The notes under the pieces were generated by a model, which was not told the DNA's origin, did not search any database, and worked only from the letters and a program-made list of their open reading frames with translations. From Verticillium longisporum (taxonomy: Eukaryota; Ascomycota; Sordariomycetes; Glomerellales; Plectosphaerellaceae), in the NCBI GenBank assembly GCA_019188255.1, contig JAETXT010000003.1, positions 3,410,001-3,474,000 of the forward strand: a stretch of DNA of 64,000 nt, in the 5' to 3' direction. The position numbers and the translations under genes are program-made. This document shows positions 59,025 to 64,000 of this stretch, piece by piece (position 1 is the first letter of the stretch; each line of letters begins with the position of its first letter).

Positions 59025-59310
59025 TGTTGAGAGGGCTTCACTGCTTATGTGAACCCCGTTTCATTGCTTTGGCTGTGCCTGAGAGCTCTGAATAGGTAGG
59101 GTAGGTGATATAAGTCTTGTGATGTAGTTGATGATCTCTCTCTGAATTACCACTACCTACGTGAGTCAGATATACCCATCTGATTCACCGATCACGTAAG
59201 CTGTGATTCACGTGCTCCTGAGAGCTGTGAATCCCAGCCACGGTGATCACCATATCGGTGATCCCCTACCGAGATCACTGCCCTAGGGAACCCCTAATAT
59301 TGGTTCAACA
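59025..59310 (-). repeat. 3' LTR of the intact Copia element
   Basis: 286 bp with perfect terminal inverted hexamers TGTTGA...TCAACA (TG...CA ends). It contains TGATTCACGTGCTCCTGAG and a GTGATCAC palindrome region. Confidence 0.88.
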
Positions 59311-59688
59311 CTGGCTCTCTTTTCTTTGTGGATAGAACAGCCGTGAGAACCAATATTGGGAGCTGTCGCTAGGGTCGATAGCCGCTCCAACGCGCTTCCA
59401 ATCTCCAGTCTTCGGCGCGTTAGATCTGCTCTTCCAGCCTTAAAGTGAACAATTAACAGTAGGAGAACAATGAATAGGATAAGGAAAAGTGGCGTGCCGT
59501 CGTGAAGGGCATGCTGACGATCGCCGAGGAGGAGGAGGCGAAGGGGGTGACGACCCCAACAAGGACCTCGATGGTCTTTGTAATGCCGACCGCAAGGCGG
59601 CTGGGCGGGCCGCAGCTCTGCGGCTCTTTGACTGCCTCTGGTGGGACTCGCCAGAGCAGTCAAACTCGGATTCTTCGGATTCCGAGGC
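59311..59688. other. 3' untranslated internal region of the Copia element
   Basis: Between the LTR and the polyprotein stop. It holds the polypurine tract. A 188-aa frame (59283-59849) overlaps the polyprotein end and the LTR and is not convincing as a gene. Confidence 0.5.
59315..59327 (-). other. Polypurine tract
   Basis: AAGAAAAGAGAGC on the minus strand, four bases from the LTR border, where plus-strand DNA synthesis would be primed. Confidence 0.7.
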
Positions 59689-62600
59689 CTAGTCCGCTTT
59701 GCGGAGCGGTTGCTTTGCTGTTTTGCTGATCGCGGGGTCGTCGTTTTTGCTTCTGGGGTGCTCGTTTTTAGGCTTTGCTGCATTTTTGCTAATATCAATT
59801 GCCTTTGCCCCCTGACTGTTCTTTTCTTGACGTTTGACCCATCCTTCAATCCTGATTGTGACTTCGTTAGAGCTCACTAGCGCTTCCAGTGCCTGGTTTG
59901 GCGCTCCCTTGGTCATTGAATCTGCAGGGTTATCGCCTCCGGCGATCCAACGAATTTCGTCGACTTCGCGTTCTTCGTAGCTTTGCCGTAACGCCATGAG
60001 ATCTATCATTAGGCGTTTCTCTGCTGTCGCGCTCAGTTGAACCAGGCATTGGTAGAGCGAGTAGCTGTCGGTGCAGATAACCATCCGTGGGAGCGGCAGT
60101 TCTAAGCGTTTACAGATCTTTTGGAGCGTCTGTTTAAGGACATAAGCCGCGTCGAAGCCGCTAACCATCCCATAGATCTCGCTAGCCAGAACTGAACGCG
60201 TAACCCGTTTACACTTAATGGATTGCCAATGGAGGATATTGCCGCGCACCGTGAAGGCGTTCTCCTGATCGCAGGAACGTTCGTTACCAAGGAGGACAAC
60301 GAATCCGATCTGTGAACTTAGGTCCTTATTGTTGGCGAAGGAGCCGTCAACAAATACGTAAAGTTGGGCCGTTGAGAGATCCAGGCGCACGTAATTCAGG
60401 CCACGGCCTGCGTTGGCGATCTGCCATTGTATGCGTTTGTTGAGCCGTTCAAAGTCGTCCTCCTGTGGGTTCTTGGCTTGGGCTGCAACAGAGAAATCGA
60501 AGGCTGCCTCTGGTTGACAGGTTGAAGCAATATAGGCACCGCGAGCTCTCTGGGCGATGTATTCCTGCTCTGAGCTCGCTGTCCCTGGGGTTACCAGCTC
60601 TAGGCGATCACCTTGGCCTTTCTGTTGAATCGTGAGATCTTCAGTTCCAACTTTGATGATACAGCCGTTGAAGACGCCGTCAGATCCTGCGTTAAGGACG
60701 GAAGCAGGCTTTGCCCGGAAGCCAGCGCTTTCGAGCTCTGTTTGTTCCTTTTGTATGAACGCGGGCTCTCCGAGGTTGAGGGTGTCGTCAGTCTGCATTC
60801 CGACCAGTCCAAAGCTCTCTCCAGCTCTGGTTAGAAGCAAACACGGATCGTAGCCCGTTGGAACGGCGTTTAGGCGCTCTCTGTGGTGGCGCTGATAGGT
60901 TACAAACCAATGGAGACCTGACTCTGCGATGCCATAGAGCGGCTTCACAACGTGGAAGACGATTCCGTCGGGGTATCTATGCTGTAGCTCCTTGGGAACG
61001 CGCAGGAGAACGTTGCGTAACAGATCTGTAGCGCTCTGGGTGTAGGCTTGACTGATATCACGGAGCATCAACTGGTGGCCACGTTGCTGTAGCGTTGGGG
61101 TGATCGCTAGGATCAGTCGTTGGCTACAGCGCATGATCGTGGGCGACTGCGTTAGCAGGGTTGTCTTCTCCCAGTCACTGTGTCCCTGAACCACCAGTCT
61201 TGACTTCTCATATGGGGCTTGAGGGAGGCCTTTCACCTCTCTTACAAGCCGGCATCCAAAGATCTTAGCACTGGGAAACGCGGATCTCCTGATCGGCACG
61301 ATCACTCCAGCTGCCAGGAGTGAGTCGATTTCCTCCCAGTCGGACTGTTCAAATGGCTTCCCAGGGGTCGTTATTCTGCCTTCATTGCGTAGTTGAACAG
61401 CTAGGTCGTACCCCTGCTGTTCCCTTTTGACAATGAATTGGCGCTCGATCTGTGAAGTCCCGGTCGCACTGCTCTTGCGATCCGTGAAAGCCGCCTGTAA
61501 CAGATTCGTGGCGTTTGTTGACTTCCTGGGTCTCCCGCGTCGTCGTGGTAGAATTGGCTCTGGGTACTCAAATGGTTCTGGGGTCTCTGGAGTTCGAACC
61601 ACTATTGTCTCCCCAGCCTGCTGATCCGGCGATCTGTTGTACGGCTTAACGTGTGTTCCTCTGAACTCCGTTGGGCCGTTAACCATTTCGACCGTGACCG
61701 CCGTGTCAGAAACCGATATGACCTTGTAGGGACCGGTCCATTTCTCCCGCTCTCGGAACACAAGAACGTCGCTTCCCAGCTCCAGCGATCTCGGCAGCAA
61801 CTGCTTGGTATCTGGTCCGTTACGGGTATTGAGAGCGTCATTGACCTTCCGCTTGGCGACCATTCGCCGAAGCTCCGCCATCGCCTTATTGACCGCTTCG
61901 GCGCGCTGCGCCTGGGTCGCGGTGGGCGCTGAGTTGGCGGTGATCCTGGGCATCGCCCCGAATACGAGCAGTGTAGGCACTAATCCGTTGGGCCCAGCGG
62001 TGTCGTTTACCGCCTTCACAGCTCCTTGAAGCAGCGATTCTAGGCTCGTGTCGCGAGACTCTGCCTTCAAGATCTCGTACGCTCTGCGTATCGGCTTATG
62101 GTAGCTCTCAACCTTGCCGATTGACCAATGGGCCTCTACAGGGATCTGATGGCAGGTCATGCCTAGGAGGCGTGCCTCTGCCCTGAACTCTGCGGAGGCA
62201 AAGTTCGTTCCAGCGTCAACAGTTACGACGTCTGGAGGCCCAAGGTATGTATCCAACCAGCACCTCTTGAGAGCTTCCCACGTCGCGCGAGCTGTGAAAT
62301 TGGGAATGAAAGTTGCGGACTGGAATCCTGTGCTCGCGTCGATCACATGAAGAACGGGCTTTCCATCCAAGTGCATAATATCGACCAAAATCTCGTAATT
62401 GAAGTCGATATCTGACCTCAGGGCAAACTTGAAGCGTTGCGGGGACTTCCCTTTGATCTGACAATGGTGGCAGAAGCGGTTTATCAGCTCCAGAGCGTCC
62501 CGATTCACGTCCTGGTCTGCTCTCTGGAGCAGGTTCCATAGCTTCTCTACAGATGGGTGACCGAACCGCTTGTGAATGCGTCGGAGCTCTGCTTCTGTCA

Positions 62601-63999
62601 GAAACGCTGCTCCATCGCTCTCTGTCCCCATCATGTATGTGATCCCGGAGCTGGTATGGGTCTTCGTATCCAGGAAGAACCATGGGTGGCCCCATTTGCG
62701 AAAAATGGGCGTACGCTCCTGGATCTCCCCAACGCGCTTTACCAGCTCGTTACGCGTGTTGTCTAGGTAGACTCCGAGATCGTCCATATCCTTGATGCAA
62801 AGCAGGAATGGGGTATCCGTTGGGACGATATGGAACGTGATTCTCCCAATTGGCGTTGGAACAGTGATCTCCTCCGTCGTGGAAATGGGATTTCCTGCTC
62901 CGAATCTCACTCTGGCCCCTATTCCCTGCTTGTTGACTGTTAGGCTTGGTATTAGGGCTATTAGGGCCCTTGTTTGTGAAGCTCCTGCTGTGGAAACTGA
63001 TGCCGCGCCTGTATCAGGGATGATGCCGTACCACGTGGAAGTGCTATTGATCTGATACTGGGTGAAGAGCTGCTCTATCGGAGCTGTCATTTCAGCCTTC
63101 GGACTGCTCCCCCTGATTCTGTGTTGGAACGACTCATTTGCTAGGAAGTGTGCAGTATGGGCATTCATCAGTTCGCTCTCGGGATCAGACCCAAAGGCAT
63201 CGTCTGCTCCCAGCTCATCGGAAGTGGGATTGTCTGATTCCGAGCTCTCAGCAGGTTCCATTGCTGTTAAAAACTGACGGTATCCCTTCCGCTGATCCCC
63301 ACGCGCTTCCTGCATGCGTTTCCACTGCTCTTTCGAACGTTGTTGCTCCTCGGGAGAGTGCTTCGTCGATCTGCAGTCTCGTTTAGAGCATATCCAGCAT
63401 TTGCGAATTCTGGATGGCTGACGATCATTGGTTCTGCGTACCGACTGCTCTCTGCGATCTCCCCTTCCACTGGCTTGGCGATATCCGCTCCCATAACGTC
63501 TGTCGGTGTAGAAGTGCCCAGGCGTTCTGGTGTTCTCCTCCACCTTCAGTGTGCTCTTGAGCTGTGCGGATAGCGCATTGAAAGATCGCTCCGGCCTTGC
63601 TAGTGCAATCTTCAGCTCTGGGACGCCTTGAACCGCCCTCAGAGTGTTCACATAGAGATGAGTCTCTTCCTTGAACGCAGGGCCAAGTGCTCTCTGGCAC
63701 CGCTGAAGCCTATCCAGAAGGATCTGGAGAACTTCCATTCGCGGCTTTCCTGCGTTATCAGCTTCTGCCGCTATAGAGTGGAGCGTCATCGAGATCCAGT
63801 CTGTATGATACTGTGCTCTGTTGATCTCCGAATCGAACTGTTGTTTGATCGCTAGGTACATTTGACGGAGTCCCATGCTCCGGTTCATGTGCTCTAGGAA
63901 GAAAGTTTGCGCGCGCCCTGAAAGTATACTCGGGAAGAGCGCGTGGAGCTGCGTATAGCGGATTTGCAGCAGTTCGCAAACGTCCGTGAAGATACGCAT
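59689..63999 (-). CDS. Copia gag-pol polyprotein, 5' truncated by window end
   Basis: At least 1436 aa, open throughout. In order: gag C-terminal half with a zinc-knuckle-like CWICSKRDCRSTKH; aspartic protease with DTG (IIPDTGAASVS); GAG-pre-integrase HHCC (RIHKRFGHPS ... CHHCQIK); integrase core with Asp in VDIMHLDG, Asp in VTVDAGTNF and Glu in GKVESYHK; reverse transcriptase with SQAYTQS and GMQTDDTLNLG (TDD in place of the usual VDD); RNase H with VFVDGSFANN, SEIYGMVSG and ICTDSYSLYQ. The order protease-integrase-RT-RNase H defines Ty1/Copia. The first ATG here (63999) is probably internal, since the RIP copy continues about 1.2 kb before its LTR. The absence of stops suggests recent activity. 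Confidence 0.92.
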   Translation of the reverse strand: MRIFTDVCELLQIRYTQLHALFPSILSGRAQTFFLEHMNRSMGLRQMYLAIKQQFDSEINRAQYHTDWISMTLHSIAAEADNAGKPRMEVLQILLDRLQRCQRALGPAFKEETHLYVNTLRAVQGVPELKIALARPERSFNALSAQLKSTLKVEENTRTPGHFYTDRRYGSGYRQASGRGDRREQSVRRTNDRQPSRIRKCWICSKRDCRSTKHSPEEQQRSKEQWKRMQEARGDQRKGYRQFLTAMEPAESSESDNPTSDELGADDAFGSDPESELMNAHTAHFLANESFQHRIRGSSPKAEMTAPIEQLFTQYQINSTSTWYGIIPDTGAASVSTAGASQTRALIALIPSLTVNKQGIGARVRFGAGNPISTTEEITVPTPIGRITFHIVPTDTPFLLCIKDMDDLGVYLDNTRNELVKRVGEIQERTPIFRKWGHPWFFLDTKTHTSSGITYMMGTESDGAAFLTEAELRRIHKRFGHPSVEKLWNLLQRADQDVNRDALELINRFCHHCQIKGKSPQRFKFALRSDIDFNYEILVDIMHLDGKPVLHVIDASTGFQSATFIPNFTARATWEALKRCWLDTYLGPPDVVTVDAGTNFASAEFRAEARLLGMTCHQIPVEAHWSIGKVESYHKPIRRAYEILKAESRDTSLESLLQGAVKAVNDTAGPNGLVPTLLVFGAMPRITANSAPTATQAQRAEAVNKAMAELRRMVAKRKVNDALNTRNGPDTKQLLPRSLELGSDVLVFREREKWTGPYKVISVSDTAVTVEMVNGPTEFRGTHVKPYNRSPDQQAGETIVVRTPETPEPFEYPEPILPRRRGRPRKSTNATNLLQAAFTDRKSSATGTSQIERQFIVKREQQGYDLAVQLRNEGRITTPGKPFEQSDWEEIDSLLAAGVIVPIRRSAFPSAKIFGCRLVREVKGLPQAPYEKSRLVVQGHSDWEKTTLLTQSPTIMRCSQRLILAITPTLQQRGHQLMLRDISQAYTQSATDLLRNVLLRVPKELQHRYPDGIVFHVVKPLYGIAESGLHWFVTYQRHHRERLNAVPTGYDPCLLLTRAGESFGLVGMQTDDTLNLGEPAFIQKEQTELESAGFRAKPASVLNAGSDGVFNGCIIKVGTEDLTIQQKGQGDRLELVTPGTASSEQEYIAQRARGAYIASTCQPEAAFDFSVAAQAKNPQEDDFERLNKRIQWQIANAGRGLNYVRLDLSTAQLYVFVDGSFANNKDLSSQIGFVVLLGNERSCDQENAFTVRGNILHWQSIKCKRVTRSVLASEIYGMVSGFDAAYVLKQTLQKICKRLELPLPRMVICTDSYSLYQCLVQLSATAEKRLMIDLMALRQSYEEREVDEIRWIAGGDNPADSMTKGAPNQALEALVSSNEVTIRIEGWVKRQEKNSQGAKAIDISKNAAKPKNEHPRSKNDDPAISKTAKQPLRKAD

Positions 64000-64000
64000 T

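Larger units (their letters stand above)
59025..64000 (-). mobile_element. Intact Ty1/Copia retrotransposon (extends beyond window)
   Basis: 3' LTR at 59025-59310, polypurine tract, then one open gag-pol frame read on the minus strand. No RIP signature. From the RIP-mutated copy, roughly 1.2 kb of gag/leader plus the 5' LTR should follow to the right. Its LTR begins 30 bp inside the older element's 5' LTR. Confidence 0.9.

Noticed and set aside
59283..59849. 188-aa minus-strand frame at the Copia 3' end
   Set aside because: Runs from the polyprotein end through the polypurine tract into the LTR in another frame; no counterpart domain.

Overview
This is nuclear DNA of a filamentous ascomycete, most likely a Sordariomycete of the Colletotrichum/Verticillium sort. 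The genes carry many short introns (48-81 nt) with GT-AG ends and CTGAC-like branch sites. Gene families are typical of Pezizomycotina (Zn2Cys6 regulators, AA9 LPMO, GH28, DUF4470, STAND-N/ankyrin), two tRNAs carry introns, and the right end is an AT-rich block produced by repeat-induced point mutation (RIP). The species call is inference.

Layout. Positions 0.4-50.4 kb are an ordinary gene-bearing region with 18 protein genes and three tRNAs: a TPR-like/DUF4470 protein; a PAP2_3 membrane protein; a secreted GH28 pectinolytic enzyme; an alpha/beta hydrolase; tRNA-Ala(AGC); a secreted GH13 alpha-amylase; a UPF0303/HbpS-like protein; a secreted GMC oxidoreductase; a PRISE-type reductase; a STAND-N/ankyrin protein; an amine oxidase; a secreted APGFG-repeat protein; an ACS-type MFS transporter; a class IV aminotransferase divergent from a Zn2Cys6 regulator; tRNA-Arg(TCT); an AA9 LPMO; an FMP42/SLC43-like transporter; a small zinc-finger-like protein; tRNA-Met(CAT); and an F-box-like protein. 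A 1.1-kb fold-back transposon-like element (24967-26077), made of two opposed 23-bp minisatellite arms inside 34-bp terminal inverted repeats, interrupts this region.

From about 50.77 kb to the end everything is Ty1/Copia retrotransposon. A heavily RIP-mutated copy with nested LTRs (50770-59024) abuts an unmutated copy of the same family (59025 to beyond the window end), whose LTR starts 30 bp inside the old copy's LTR.

How the genes fit together. GH28, GH13, AA9 and possibly the GMC oxidase are secreted carbohydrate-active functions suited to plant tissue, but they are scattered and do not form an obvious cluster. The aminotransferase, the divergent regulator and the neighbouring MFS carrier (30.2-36.7 kb) could form a small nitrogen/amino-acid module (inference). 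No secondary-metabolite core gene is present.

Quality caveat. Five positions in four otherwise intact genes each lack exactly one base within a homopolymer of 4-5. The uniform pattern points to consensus undercalls in the assembly rather than to pseudogenes.
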